Shown here one piece after another: positions 43,564 to 52,248 of a DNA stretch of 64,000 nucleotides. The notes below the pieces were generated by a model, which saw only the letters and a list, made by a program, of their open reading frames with translations, made no database searches and was not told the DNA's origin. Every line of letters begins with the position of its first letter. Within the stretch, counting starts at the first letter, position 1. A program made the position numbers and the translations under genes. Source of the DNA: Roseiarcus sp036489975 (lineage in GTDB: Bacteria; Pseudomonadota; Alphaproteobacteria; Rhizobiales; Beijerinckiaceae); the NCBI GenBank assembly GCA_036489975.1, contig DASXES010000110.1:207619-271618 (forward strand), written 5' to 3'.

Positions 43564-44316
43564 TCACCGTCCGCCGGAAACCGTCAGCACGTCCCCGGTC
43601 ACGAACCTCGCCGCGGGCGAGATGAGCCAGGCCGCCGCCTCAGCGATCTCCTCGGGAGCGCCGACGCGGCGCAAAGGGGTCATCGCCTCGATGCGGTCGC
43701 GGAAGCCCGGCCGGGCGATCTGGTCGCGGTTCATGTCTGTGTCGGTGAAGCCGGGCGCGACCGCGTTGACCCGGATTCCGTCCGGACCGACCTCGGTCGC
43801 AAGACCCTTGGTGAAGCTTTCGACCGCCCCCTTGGTCGCGGCATAAGACGCAAGCCCCGGCAGCCCGCCAAGCCTCGCGGCGATCGACGAAATATTGACA
43901 ATCGACCCGCCGCTTCCGCCATGTTTGGTCGAAAGGCGAAGCACGGCCTCCTTGCAGGCGAGGATAGTTCCAATCACATTGATCTGAAAAAGCTGCGTCA
44001 GTTCCGAAGCCTCCCGCTCGTCGGTCGGGGCGAAGCGCCCGGTGACGCCTGCGTTGTTGACGAGGCCGGCAAGCGGCCCCAGCGCCTTTACCGCCTGGTC
44101 GAACAACGGGGGAAGCTGATCCGGGTTGGCGACATCGGCCTTGAAAGCCTGCGCCCGCCCGCCCGACTTCTTGATTTCAGCGACAGTCGCTTCGGCGGCC
44201 TTGGCGTCAGCGGTGTAGTTGACGGCGACCGCGTGACCGTCCGCAGCGAGGCGGCGGCAGATGGCTGCGCCAATGCCGCGCGAACCTCCGGTGACAATGA
44301 TTAGGCCTGAGGGCAC
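43564..44316 (-). CDS. SDR family oxidoreductase
   Basis: A 250-residue classical short-chain dehydrogenase/reductase. The cofactor motif is TGGSRGIG (about 9-16); NNAG, the catalytic serine in SIVNISS and the YAATK Tyr/Lys pair are in order, and the C-terminal VTGDVLTVSGGR completes the fold. FabG-like, but many such enzymes act on sugars or other alcohols, so the substrate is left open. The start is a GTG at 44316. It is a single gene, convergent with the SpoIIAA-like gene. Confidence 0.92.
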   Translation of the reverse strand: MPSGLIIVTGGSRGIGAAICRRLAADGHAVAVNYTADAKAAEATVAEIKKSGGRAQAFKADVANPDQLPPLFDQAVKALGPLAGLVNNAGVTGRFAPTDEREASELTQLFQINVIGTILACKEAVLRLSTKHGGSGGSIVNISSIAARLGGLPGLASYAATKGAVESFTKGLATEVGPDGIRVNAVAPGFTDTDMNRDQIARPGFRDRIEAMTPLRRVGAPEEIAEAAAWLISPAARFVTGDVLTVSGGR

Positions 44317-44402
44317 GGGCGAGAACCTTTAAAGCTGAGAGGGACGGCCGAGCGATCTTGAAGGCGGGCCCTGCGCCGGTCAATTCACGCCCCCGTGACG
44401 CC

Positions 44403-45182
44403 TCAGGGCTTCAGCCGCCACCCGGTGCGAAAGATCCAGGTCAAAATCGCAAGGCATATGGCGATGAACAGCGCGGTGAATCCTAGGCTGGCGGCGACGC
44501 TGACGTCGCCTTGACCATAGAAGCTCCAGCGAAAGCCGCTGATGAGATAGACCACGGGATTGAACAGGCTGACGCCGCGCCAGAAGGGCGGCAGCATGTC
44601 GATCGAATAGAACGCGCCGCCGAGGAAGGTGAGCGGCGTCACCACCAGCGCGGGTATGACCGCGAGCTGCTCGAAGTTTTTGGCCCAGACGCCGATGATG
44701 AAGCCGAACAGGCTGAAGGCGATCGCGGTCAGCGCAAGGAAGGCGGCCATCCAGAACGGATGCTCGATACGGACCGGAACCAGCAGCGCCGCTGTTATGA
44801 GAATCACGAGACCGATGCCGATCGACTTGGTCGCCGCCGCGCCGACATAGGCGCAAATCGCCTCGGTCGAGGATAGGGGCGCCGACAGGAGTTCGTAGAT
44901 CTGGCCGGTGAACTTGGGGAAGTAGATGCCGATCGAGGCGTTGGAAATGCTTTGTGTGAGGAGCGAGAGCATCATCAGGCCAGGGACGATGAACGCGCCG
45001 TAGCTCACGCCGCTGACCAGGCTGATGCGGCCGCCGATCGCCGCGCCGAACACGACGAAATAGAGCGCAGTGGTGATGACCGGCGTCGCGACGCTCTGCA
45101 GGATCGTCCGCTGGGTGCGCTGCAGTTCGGACCGATATATCGACCAGACGCCGTTGAGATTGACCGCCCGCGAAGGTCTCAC
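44403..45182 (-). CDS. ABC-2 type transporter permease, YadH-like
   Basis: A 259-residue integral membrane protein with six hydrophobic segments of the ABC-2 exporter class (NodJ/YadH type). LQSVATPVITTALYFVVFG, YGAFIVPGLMMLSLLTQS and VVTPLTFLGGAFYSI are typical. The GTG start overlaps the stop of the ATPase gene by 4 bases, so the two form one exporter. The substrate is unknown; relatives move glycolipids, polysaccharides or drugs. Confidence 0.92.
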   Translation of the reverse strand: MRPSRAVNLNGVWSIYRSELQRTQRTILQSVATPVITTALYFVVFGAAIGGRISLVSGVSYGAFIVPGLMMLSLLTQSISNASIGIYFPKFTGQIYELLSAPLSSTEAICAYVGAAATKSIGIGLVILITAALLVPVRIEHPFWMAAFLALTAIAFSLFGFIIGVWAKNFEQLAVIPALVVTPLTFLGGAFYSIDMLPPFWRGVSLFNPVVYLISGFRWSFYGQGDVSVAASLGFTALFIAICLAILTWIFRTGWRLKP

Positions 45183-46105
45183 GCGGCCCGTCCCACCAGA
45201 TCGACGAAAATGTCCTCGAGCGTTGTCGTGCTGGTGTCGAGATCCTTGAAATCGACCCCGATCTCGTTCAGGCGGCGGAGAAGCGTTGGAACGCCGGTGT
45301 CTTCGGCTGAAGCGTCAAAGCGATAAGAAAGGCGATGGCCTTCGTCCTCGAGTTCAAGCGGCCAGCCGGCCAGTTCCTTTGGCAGCTCCGGCAGCGGTTT
45401 TTGCAGCGCCAAGGTCAGGCGACGCTTGCCGAGCTTGCGCATCAGCGCCGCCTTTTCGTCGACCAGCACGATCCGGCCGTTATTGATGACGCCGACCCGG
45501 TCCGCCATCTCCTCGGCTTCCTCGATGTAATGGGTGGTCAGAATGACGGTGACGCCCTGGCCGCGCAGTCGCCGCACCAGCGTCCACATGTCGCGGCGCA
45601 GGTTGACGTCGACGCCGGCGGTCGGCTCGTCGAGGAACAGCACGTCGGGCTCATGGCTGAGCGCCTTTGCGATCATCACCCGCCGTTTCATGCCGCCCGA
45701 TAGTTCGACGATCTTGGTGTCGCGCTTGTCCCACAACGAAAGGTCGCGCAGCAGTTGTTCGATGAAGGCGGGATTGGGGGGCCGTCCGAACAGCCCGCGG
45801 CTGAAGGTTGCGGCTTTGCGAACGGTGGTGAAGATATCGAGCGCGATCTCTTGCGGCACCAGGCCGACGATTCGGCGCGCGGCGCGAAAGTCGTGGACGA
45901 CGTCATGGCCGTCGATGAGGACCCGGCCAGAAGTCATGGACACCGTTCCGCAGACGACGCCGATCAGGGTCGTCTTGCCGGCGCCATTCGGGCCTAGAAG
46001 CGCAAAAATCTCACCTCTGGCGATGTCCAGATCGACAGAATCGAGCGCTATGAGGCCTGACTTGTAGCGCTTGGTGACAGCGGCGATCGATATCATCGGC
46101 GACAT
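45179..46105 (-). CDS. ABC transporter ATP-binding protein, YadG-like
   Basis: A 308-residue ABC ATPase. Walker A (LLGPNGAGKTTLIG), the signature (VELSGGMKRRVMIAKAL), Walker B (VLFLDEPTAGVD) and the H-loop (TTHYIEEAEEM) are complete. Overall it matches E. coli YadG closely in order and length. The start at 46105 follows a strong GGGGGAGGAG; a longer frame from 46162 lacks an RBS. It is coupled to the YadH-like permease. Confidence 0.95.
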   Translation of the reverse strand: MSPMISIAAVTKRYKSGLIALDSVDLDIARGEIFALLGPNGAGKTTLIGVVCGTVSMTSGRVLIDGHDVVHDFRAARRIVGLVPQEIALDIFTTVRKAATFSRGLFGRPPNPAFIEQLLRDLSLWDKRDTKIVELSGGMKRRVMIAKALSHEPDVLFLDEPTAGVDVNLRRDMWTLVRRLRGQGVTVILTTHYIEEAEEMADRVGVINNGRIVLVDEKAALMRKLGKRRLTLALQKPLPELPKELAGWPLELEDEGHRLSYRFDASAEDTGVPTLLRRLNEIGVDFKDLDTSTTTLEDIFVDLVGRAA

Positions 46106-46381
46106 CGCCGCTCCTCCCCCAATAGGCGCGCTCGAAAGGCGCGTCTCGCGCCTTGTGGTCACAGAGCGACGCGCGCAGCTGAGAACCGCGAACGCCGCCA
46201 GCTCGACATGTAAGCGCTCGACCGCGGCGCGTCACCCCCGGGCGCCGCGGACTGAGAGAGGAAAGCCCTTAAGAGTGGCGCAAACGCTCTCGACTGCGAG
46301 GGGTCCGGGAAAATCTTCGCCCCCGGCGCCGATCAGCCTCCGGCACCGGATCGCCGTTGGATCAACCCCTTCGACGAAAGC

Positions 46382-46699
46382 TCAGAAGGCCATCGGCACG
46401 AAGAAGCAGTAAACCCCGGACTGGCTCCCACCGCCGTCGTCCCGGTAGAAGATCCAGTAGTCTCCGTCCTGACTCGGGAGCGCCTGGCCGACAGGGATGC
46501 GGCGGACGTAGCCGTCGACCGAGTAATAGTCATCGCTGATGCGATGCACCTGGTCAGGCCGAAGATGATGGGCGTCCGCAGGGCCGCAGCACGAAGCCTT
46601 CACCCAGTCCGGAACGGGTTTCCCGTCCGACCAGTAGTCATGCGCCTGCGCGCCGCTGGCGGACAAAGCAAACAATATTACAGCGATTCGAGCGATCAT
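46382..46699 (-). CDS. Small secreted protein with CCGP motif
   Basis: A 105-residue protein with a signal peptide (MIARIAVILFALSASGAQA). The mature part begins HDYWSDGKPVPDWVKASCCG and has a cysteine pair, several His/Asp residues (PADAHHLRPDQVH) and an aromatic C-terminus. Proteins with this W-x-x-CCGP-x-D-x-H arrangement recur as hypotheticals in Rhizobiales. Metal binding is conceivable from the residues but unproven. AGGGGA precedes the ATG at 46699; a longer frame from 46795 would hide the signal. Confidence 0.72.
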   Translation of the reverse strand: MIARIAVILFALSASGAQAHDYWSDGKPVPDWVKASCCGPADAHHLRPDQVHRISDDYYSVDGYVRRIPVGQALPSQDGDYWIFYRDDGGGSQSGVYCFFVPMAF

Positions 46700-47068
46700 C
46701 TCAGTCCCCTTTGCGGGTTCTAAGTTGGAGTGATGCCGAATCCCTGGGAGTCTTCCTCCTCTAAACTCAAGTCGACGCCATACTCTGCGCTGCAAGTCTC
46801 ATGCCGCCGCCTCGACTCAGTAACGTAATGCTGCTCCCGGCGCGGTCCAACTGGCAAGCGGGAGTTCACGACAAATTTGAGGAGTTGGCCCAAGGTTCGG
46901 ACCAAAATAGGGAACGCCGGCAGGCTGGGCGCTTCAGGCGCGGCGGCGTCGGGCGAAGGCGACGCCACGAAATTGAGCAACCAAGCCATCGCATCCAATC
47001 CGCGAGCAGCGGTGGTCTCCGTTCCCTTCAGCCTTGCCGCGACTCAAGCCTCAGGGTAACCGCAACCC
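46700..47068. other. Divergent intergenic region before parC
   Basis: 369 bases between divergent genes. Short frames exist on both strands (for example 46720-46998 minus and 46877-47059 plus), but none has an RBS together with a protein-like composition. I see no repeat, RNA gene or clear promoter. Confidence 0.4.
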
Positions 47069-49321
47069 ATGGCCAGACCCGTTCCGCCACCCCCGGCGCC
47101 GCCTTCGGTCCCGATCGACATCAACCTGCGCGATGCGCTCGAGGAGCGCTATCTCGCCTATGCCCTTTCGACCATCATGGGCCGGGCGCTTCCCGACGCC
47201 CGCGACGGATTGAAGCCTGTGCACCGCCGCATTCTCTACGGCATGCACATCCTCAGGCTCGACCCCGGCACGGCCTTCAAGAAATGCGCGAAAATTGTCG
47301 GCGACGTGATGGGCTCGTTCCATCCGCACGGCGACCAGGCGATCTATGAGGCGCTGGTGCGTCTCGCGCAGGATTTCGTTTCGCGCTATCCGCTCGTCGA
47401 GGGCCAGGGGAATTTCGGCAATATCGACGGCGATAACGCCGCCGCTTACCGCTACACCGAGGCGCGCATGACCGACGTCGCGCGCCTCATCATGGAGGGC
47501 GTCGACGAAGATTCGGTCGATTGGCGCGACAATTATTCGGGCGACGCCAAAGAGCCGATCGTCATGCCCTCGGCCGTGCCGAACCTGCTTGCCAATGGCG
47601 CGCAGGGCATCGCGGTCGGCATGGCGACCTCCATTCCGCCCCACAATATCGCCGAGCTTTGTGACGCGGCGCTCTATCTCATCGCCCATCCCGACGCTGA
47701 CGCCCAGGCGCTTTCCACTTTCGTGCCCGGTCCGGATTTCCCGACCGGCGGCGTGGTCATCGACGACAAGTCCGCGATCATCGAGACCTACCGGACCGGG
47801 CGCGGCGCTTTTAGGGTGCGCGCGCGTTGGACGAAGGAAGATACGGGCCGCGGCGGCTGGGTCGCGGTTGTCAGCGAGATTCCCTATGGCGTCCAGAAGT
47901 CCCGGCTGATCGAGCAGATCGCCAATCTTCTCAACGAGAAAAAAATCCCGTTGCTCGCCGACATCCGCGACGAGTCGACCGAAGACGTGCGGATCGTGCT
48001 CGAGCCGCGCACCCGCGCGGTCGAGGCCGAGACGCTGATGGAATCCCTGTTCAGGATGACCGAGCTCGAAGCGCGGGTCTCGGTCAACATGAATGTGCTG
48101 GTCGACGGCGTGACGCCCAGGGTCGTTTCGCTCGGCGAAGCGCTGAGGCAATGGCTCGATCATCGCCGCAACGTTCTGGTGCGGCGCTCGCGTTACCGGC
48201 TGGCGGCGATCGACAAGCGCCTCGAACTGCTCGCCGGCATGATCATCGTCTTCCTCAACCTTGACGAGGTCATTCGCATCGTTCGCGAGGACGACGATCC
48301 GAAAGAAGCGCTGAAAGCCCGCTTCGAATTGAGCGAGCTGCAGGCCAACTACGTTCTCGACACCCGCCTCAGAAGCCTGCGGCGCCTTGAGGAAATGGCG
48401 CTGCGCAAGGAGCAGGACGACCTCGCACGTGAGAAGGCGACGATCGAGGCGCTGCTCGCCAGCGAGAAGAAGCAATGGCAGATGATCGCGGTCGAGATCC
48501 GCGACGTCAAAAAGAAATTCGGCCCCGACACCAAGCTCGGCAAGCGACGCACCCGTTTCGAAGCCGCGCCTGACGTCATCGTTTCCGATCTCGCCGAGGC
48601 GATGATCGAGCGCGAACCCTTGACCATCGTCGTGTCGCAGAAGGGCTGGATCCGAGCGATGAAGGGCCAGGTCTCTGACCTGTCCACGGCCACGTTCAAG
48701 GGCGACGATGGCTTGAAGACTTCGTTTTTCGCAGAGACCACCTCGAAAATTCTGGTGCTGGCAAGCGACGGCAAGGTGTTCACGCTCGACGCTTCCAAAT
48801 TGCCCGGCGGGCGAGGGCAGGGCGAGCCGATCCGCCTCATGGCCGACATTGACGAAAGCGCTTCGATCGTCGCCGTCTGGGCTTATGCGGCGGGCGTCAA
48901 GCGCCTCATTGCCTCCAGCGACGGCAACGGCTTTGTCATCGGCGACGATGAGCTTCTCTCCTCGACCCGCAAGGGCCGGGCGGTGCTCAACGTCACGAGC
49001 CCGGCGACCGCCGCGCTGATCGTACCCGCCGCCGGCGACCACGTCGCGATCATCGGGCAGAACCGCAAGCTACTGGTGTTCCCGTTTGCGCAGCTCAACG
49101 AAATGGCGCGCGGCAAGGGCACGCGGCTGCAGCGTTACAAGGATGGCGGGATTTCCGACGCCAGGGTGTTCGCCGTCGCCGATGGCCTCACCTGGCGCGA
49201 CTCGGCGGGGCGCACATTCACTGTGGCGAGGCCCGAGCTCAAGGAATGGATCGGCAATCGCGCCGAAGCCGGCCGCCTGCCCCCGAAGGGCTTCCCGAAG
49301 AACAACAAGTTCGAAGGATAG
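47069..49321 (+). CDS. parC: DNA topoisomerase IV subunit A
   Basis: The 750-residue ParC subunit, which cuts and religates DNA to decatenate chromosomes. The catalytic tyrosine is Tyr129 in AAAYRYTEAR. The quinolone region reads GDVMGSFHPHGDQAIYEALV; its second key position (Ser80 in E. coli ParC) is Gln90, while the acidic Glu (Glu84 in E. coli) is kept as Glu94. The C-terminal domain has divergent beta-pinwheel blades, for example KVFTLDASKLPGGRGQGEPI, which resembles the GyrA-box. The ParC assignment rests on length and on this imperfect box. parE is not adjacent. Confidence 0.93.
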   Translation: MARPVPPPPAPPSVPIDINLRDALEERYLAYALSTIMGRALPDARDGLKPVHRRILYGMHILRLDPGTAFKKCAKIVGDVMGSFHPHGDQAIYEALVRLAQDFVSRYPLVEGQGNFGNIDGDNAAAYRYTEARMTDVARLIMEGVDEDSVDWRDNYSGDAKEPIVMPSAVPNLLANGAQGIAVGMATSIPPHNIAELCDAALYLIAHPDADAQALSTFVPGPDFPTGGVVIDDKSAIIETYRTGRGAFRVRARWTKEDTGRGGWVAVVSEIPYGVQKSRLIEQIANLLNEKKIPLLADIRDESTEDVRIVLEPRTRAVEAETLMESLFRMTELEARVSVNMNVLVDGVTPRVVSLGEALRQWLDHRRNVLVRRSRYRLAAIDKRLELLAGMIIVFLNLDEVIRIVREDDDPKEALKARFELSELQANYVLDTRLRSLRRLEEMALRKEQDDLAREKATIEALLASEKKQWQMIAVEIRDVKKKFGPDTKLGKRRTRFEAAPDVIVSDLAEAMIEREPLTIVVSQKGWIRAMKGQVSDLSTATFKGDDGLKTSFFAETTSKILVLASDGKVFTLDASKLPGGRGQGEPIRLMADIDESASIVAVWAYAAGVKRLIASSDGNGFVIGDDELLSSTRKGRAVLNVTSPATAALIVPAAGDHVAIIGQNRKLLVFPFAQLNEMARGKGTRLQRYKDGGISDARVFAVADGLTWRDSAGRTFTVARPELKEWIGNRAEAGRLPPKGFPKNNKFEG

Positions 49322-49328
49322 ACAGTTG

Positions 49329-50546
49329 TCAGGCGAGCGCTGCCGCTAGCGCCGGCTCCCTCCGCGGCATCGGCCTGAACGTCATGGCGATCAGGAAGGC
49401 GCCGATCCCCATCGCCCAGGAGCCGATGTAGAGCCACGTGTAGCTCGCGGTCGCGTCGAAGATCAGCCCGCCGGCGAGCGGGCCGAGCGCCATGCCCAGG
49501 CTGCCGGCCATGGCGGTGCCGCCGATAACCGTTCCCATCATACGAAGCGGAAAGTTCTCGCGCGCCAGAACCGCATAGAGCGGCATGACGCCTGCGTAGA
49601 TGAAGCCGAAGATCGCCGCGACCGTATAGAACTCGCCGAGGCCCCGGGCGAACACGTAGGCGAGGGCGCCGAACGCCTGCGCCAGCAGGCCGATAACCAG
49701 GACGCGCTTGGCCCCGAACCGGTCGCCGAGGAGGCCGAAGCCGATCCGGCCGCCCATGCCCGCAAGGCCCTCGACGCTGTAGATCGAGACGGCGGCCACC
49801 AGCGGAATGCCGCATGTCTGCGCATAGCTCACCGTATGAAAGATCGGCCCGGAATGGGTGGCGCAGCAGAAGAAGTTGGTAAGCACGAGCACGATGAATT
49901 GCGGCGATCGCAACGCCTCGCCGACTGACATGGCCGATTGTGGTTCGCTCTCCGACACGGCGCTGACACTCACGAGAGCCGGCGGGCGGCGCACCAGCAG
50001 CGCCGCCGGGATCATCAGCGCGGCGGCGACGATCGCCAGGATTTCGAGGGTGGTTCGCCAGCTCATTGTTGAAACGAGCCGCGCGGCCAGGGGCGCCATG
50101 GTCATGGGCGCCATGCCCACGCCCGCCGAGACGAGCGACACGGCCAAGCTGCGATGCGTGTCGAACCAGCCCGTCACGCAGGCCATCATCGGCACGATGA
50201 TGGCTGCCGCGCTCGCGCCCACGAGAAGTCCGAAGATCAATTGGAAGGCGAGAAGCGATGTCGCCTGCGACGCGAGAGCGAGGCTGACGGCCAGAATGAT
50301 TGAGCCCGTCAGGACAATTGCGCGCGGACCGAACCGATCGGAGAGGCCGCCCCACGCCATGGCGCCGAACGCCATCGCGAGAAAGCCAATCGTCATCGCG
50401 CTCGAGACGCCGGTCACCGACCAGCCGGTGTCCTTGGCGATGGGCTGCAGCAGAACGGGCAGCGAGAACATCGCGCCGATCGCGACGCAGCCCAGAAGGC
50501 CGCCCGCGGTGACGATCACCCAGCGGTAGCGAGAATCCCATGGCAT
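49329..50546 (-). CDS. MFS transporter (monocarboxylate/OFA-like)
   Basis: A 405-residue, 12-helix major facilitator. RWVIVTAGGLLGCVAIGAMF, GGLSDRFGPRAIVLTG, MACVTGWFDTHRSLAVSLVS, and the second-half FGLLGDRFGAKRVLVIG are typical of the oxalate/formate and monocarboxylate antiporter-like group. Substrate not determinable. A TetR-style inverted repeat lies directly before the ATG, so expression is probably ligand-controlled, though no regulator gene is adjacent. It is convergent with parC, with 7 bases between the stop codons. Confidence 0.88.
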   Translation of the reverse strand: MPWDSRYRWVIVTAGGLLGCVAIGAMFSLPVLLQPIAKDTGWSVTGVSSAMTIGFLAMAFGAMAWGGLSDRFGPRAIVLTGSIILAVSLALASQATSLLAFQLIFGLLVGASAAAIIVPMMACVTGWFDTHRSLAVSLVSAGVGMAPMTMAPLAARLVSTMSWRTTLEILAIVAAALMIPAALLVRRPPALVSVSAVSESEPQSAMSVGEALRSPQFIVLVLTNFFCCATHSGPIFHTVSYAQTCGIPLVAAVSIYSVEGLAGMGGRIGFGLLGDRFGAKRVLVIGLLAQAFGALAYVFARGLGEFYTVAAIFGFIYAGVMPLYAVLARENFPLRMMGTVIGGTAMAGSLGMALGPLAGGLIFDATASYTWLYIGSWAMGIGAFLIAMTFRPMPRREPALAAALA

Positions 50547-50547
50547 G

Positions 50548-50565
50548 ACGTACCAACTGGTAGGT
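50548..50565 (-). promoter_or_regulatory. TetR-type operator before the MFS gene
   Basis: The inverted repeat TACCA-AC-TGGTA (50551-50562) extends imperfectly to 18 bases (ACGTACCAACTGGTAGGT). It starts 2 bases upstream of the MFS start codon. Its size and symmetry are typical of TetR-family operators, and a bound repressor would block transcription or translation initiation. Confidence 0.5.
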
Positions 50566-50571
50566 ATTTCG

Positions 50572-50847
50572 TCAAGCCGGGCAAACGAAGCAATGGAGAC
50601 GGATCAGCCCGTGGAACAACCCCGCCGCGAGATGCATCAGGATCAGCGCGAAGGCGAGATAGAAATGCGCGTTCCACAGTGGCAGGCTGAAGCTTTGCGG
50701 CGCGATCTGCGGCAGCCCGAGGCTGGGCCACGATGTGACGGGGTAGTCTGCGCCCGATAAGGGGACGACGCCTGCTGTTGGCCCACGCGGGCTTTGAGAC
50801 AAGAGGCGCGCCGCCGGCGGGGCGGCAAGAATGAACGGCGTTTCCAA
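50572..50847 (-). pseudogene. Cytochrome b561 remnant (C-terminal half)
   Basis: A 91-codon frame ending in two recognisable cytochrome b561 segments, YPVTSWPSLGLPQIAP and LWNAHFYLAFALILMHLAAG followed by LFHGLIR; the histidines there would be the heme ligands of the last two helices. The first two helices are missing and the normal RRDGVF-type end is replaced by LHCFVCPA. The only start is a TTG without an RBS. It is interpreted as a decayed gene, since a half b561 cannot hold both hemes. It follows the MFS start region with a 25-base gap. Confidence 0.55.
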
Positions 50848-50969
50848 AACGGTTTGCGAACCAATTCAACGCCCGGTTCCGAGTTCACCATGTCGATTAG
50901 GCGTTCCCTAACTCGGCCGGCGGAATTCTCCATGGTCTGGACGGGCAAGCAAGAAACGGAATCCGCGCG

Positions 50970-51131
50970 ATGCAGACCCTGAAACAATTCCTGGCCAGCC
51001 AGGACGGCGTGACGTCGATCGAATATGCGCTGATCGCGAGCCTCATTGCCATCTTCATCATTGCGTCGGTTCAGTTCCTCGGGACTCAGCTGAGCACGAC
51101 GTTCACCGAGGTCGGCAATTCGCTGAAGTGA
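50970..51131 (+). CDS. Flp/Fap-type pilin
   Basis: A 53-residue prepilin of the Flp (type IVb, Tad) family. After a short leader (MQTLKQFLASQDGV) comes TSIEYALIASLIAIFIIASV, the characteristic S-x-E-Y-A-L-I-A core with the Glu5 and Tyr6 of mature Flp pilins. The C-terminus is short, as in the family. Cleavage by a TadV/CpaA-type peptidase would be needed; usually it follows a glycine, and here the glycine of DGV is the candidate. No tad/cpa assembly genes are nearby, so it depends on genes elsewhere or is not assembled. Confidence 0.88.
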   Translation: MQTLKQFLASQDGVTSIEYALIASLIAIFIIASVQFLGTQLSTTFTEVGNSLK

Positions 51132-51176
51132 CGGCGCGGTCCTGCGCGCGAGCGCGCGTTTGTGGCGTGTGAAGCG

Positions 51177-51548
51177 CTAAATCCTCTGCTCCGGCTTTGG
51201 CCGCCCGAGCGTGATGACGAACGGGCGCCCGGCAATCGCGCCGCCGAGCGACGCCGTGATTTTGAAAGGCAGACAGGCTTCGATCGCGCGTTCGGCGTCG
51301 TCGACGAAGCGCTGCCGGGCGTCGGCGTCGCCCTCGAGATGGGAAAACGTGATGCGCGGCTTGCCGAAGATCGAGCCGTCACGCTTCATCATCATCATGA
51401 TCGTCAGGCGCGAGCCGGCCGGTCCGAGCGGCTTGCCGGCCATGCAGGCGGCGAACTGGCGTTGAAGGTCGATCAGTGTATTGGCGGGCGCCGCCTCGTC
51501 GGCGAGCGCTGCGGGGAGGCCGCAGGCGCACGCGACCATTACGATCAT
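51177..51548 (-). CDS. Secreted protein with TonB/TolA C-terminal-like domain
   Basis: A 123-residue protein with a signal peptide (MIVMVACACGLPAALADEA) and a mature domain whose pattern RLTIMMMMKRDGSIFGKPRI, then AERAIEACLPFKIT, resembles the C-terminal fold of TonB/TolA-like proteins. It has no proline-rich spanner, so it would not work as an energy transducer by itself. The ATG at 51548 is preferred over the longer frame to 51659 because it makes the signal N-terminal. Function unknown. Confidence 0.6.
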   Translation of the reverse strand: MIVMVACACGLPAALADEAAPANTLIDLQRQFAACMAGKPLGPAGSRLTIMMMMKRDGSIFGKPRITFSHLEGDADARQRFVDDAERAIEACLPFKITASLGGAIAGRPFVITLGRPKPEQRI

Positions 51549-51667
51549 CGCCCGGGCGCTGCTCCCAAGACAGCGCCAGCCGGAACAGGCGCCGGGCCGC
51601 TGCGCGTCATTCCGTTCGGGGAACCGTATCGAGCCATCGTCTCGCTCCGCGGGCCGCATCTTTAGCT

Positions 51668-52138
51668 CTATCGCCGGAAGATCGCCGCGCGGCGCGCAAG
51701 ACTTTCGGGCGGCCAGAGGGCATTCCGGTCGTAGTAGACCGGGAAAGCCGGAACATCGGCCGGCAACGCGACCCAGGGCAGCTTCGACCGCGTATAGATA
51801 TGGACGTCGGGAGAGAGCGCGGAGGGCTCATCGAGCGTGCCGACGCGGACGAAGGACAGCGCCGTAACGCCGCCGTAATGGCTCCAGACCGCCGTTCCGC
51901 AGGAAACGCAGCGGTGAATGTGATGGGGCTCCCCGCTGTCGGTCGGAACTGCGACGGCCCGGGTCTCGCCGCGGCGCATCTCCACGTGCTCCGTTTCGAT
52001 CAGCGCGTTGAGCACGAAGGCGCTTCCCGTCTGTCTCTGGCAGTCGAGGCAATGGCAGCAGTGGACAAACATCGGCTGCGATGCGAGCCGATAGCGTAGC
52101 GCGCCACAGGCGCAGCCTCCTTCAAGCTTGGGGTTCAA
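51668..52138 (-). CDS. GFA/CENP-V family protein
   Basis: A 156-residue zinc protein of the GFA (glutathione-dependent formaldehyde-activating enzyme)/CENP-V family. Zinc-binding cysteines are evident: GGCACGALRY, CCHCLDCQRQTGSAF and HRCVSCGTAVW. The start is a TTG at 52138 with an excellent AGGAGG nine bases upstream. Despite the family name, formaldehyde activation has been questioned for many members. It is divergent from the methyltransferase gene. Confidence 0.9.
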   Translation of the reverse strand: MNPKLEGGCACGALRYRLASQPMFVHCCHCLDCQRQTGSAFVLNALIETEHVEMRRGETRAVAVPTDSGEPHHIHRCVSCGTAVWSHYGGVTALSFVRVGTLDEPSALSPDVHIYTRSKLPWVALPADVPAFPVYYDRNALWPPESLARRAAIFRR

Positions 52139-52248
52139 GGGCGCTCGCCTCCTGGCCTTACTTGGCGCATGTTCGGTTCCCGATCAGGAAAGATCAATGC
52201 GCTGGCGCCGGCCAGAGGGCGCCCGGATGGGAAGGAGGGCGCGAGGGC

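Noticed and set aside
46720..46998. 92-codon minus-strand frame upstream of the CCGP secreted-protein gene
   Set aside because: No RBS, no recognisable domain and only a weak hydrophobic start; not enough to call a gene.
47051..49042. 663-codon minus-strand open frame opposite parC
   Set aside because: Shadow of the highly conserved parC gene; Asp/Arg/His-rich and without any motif.
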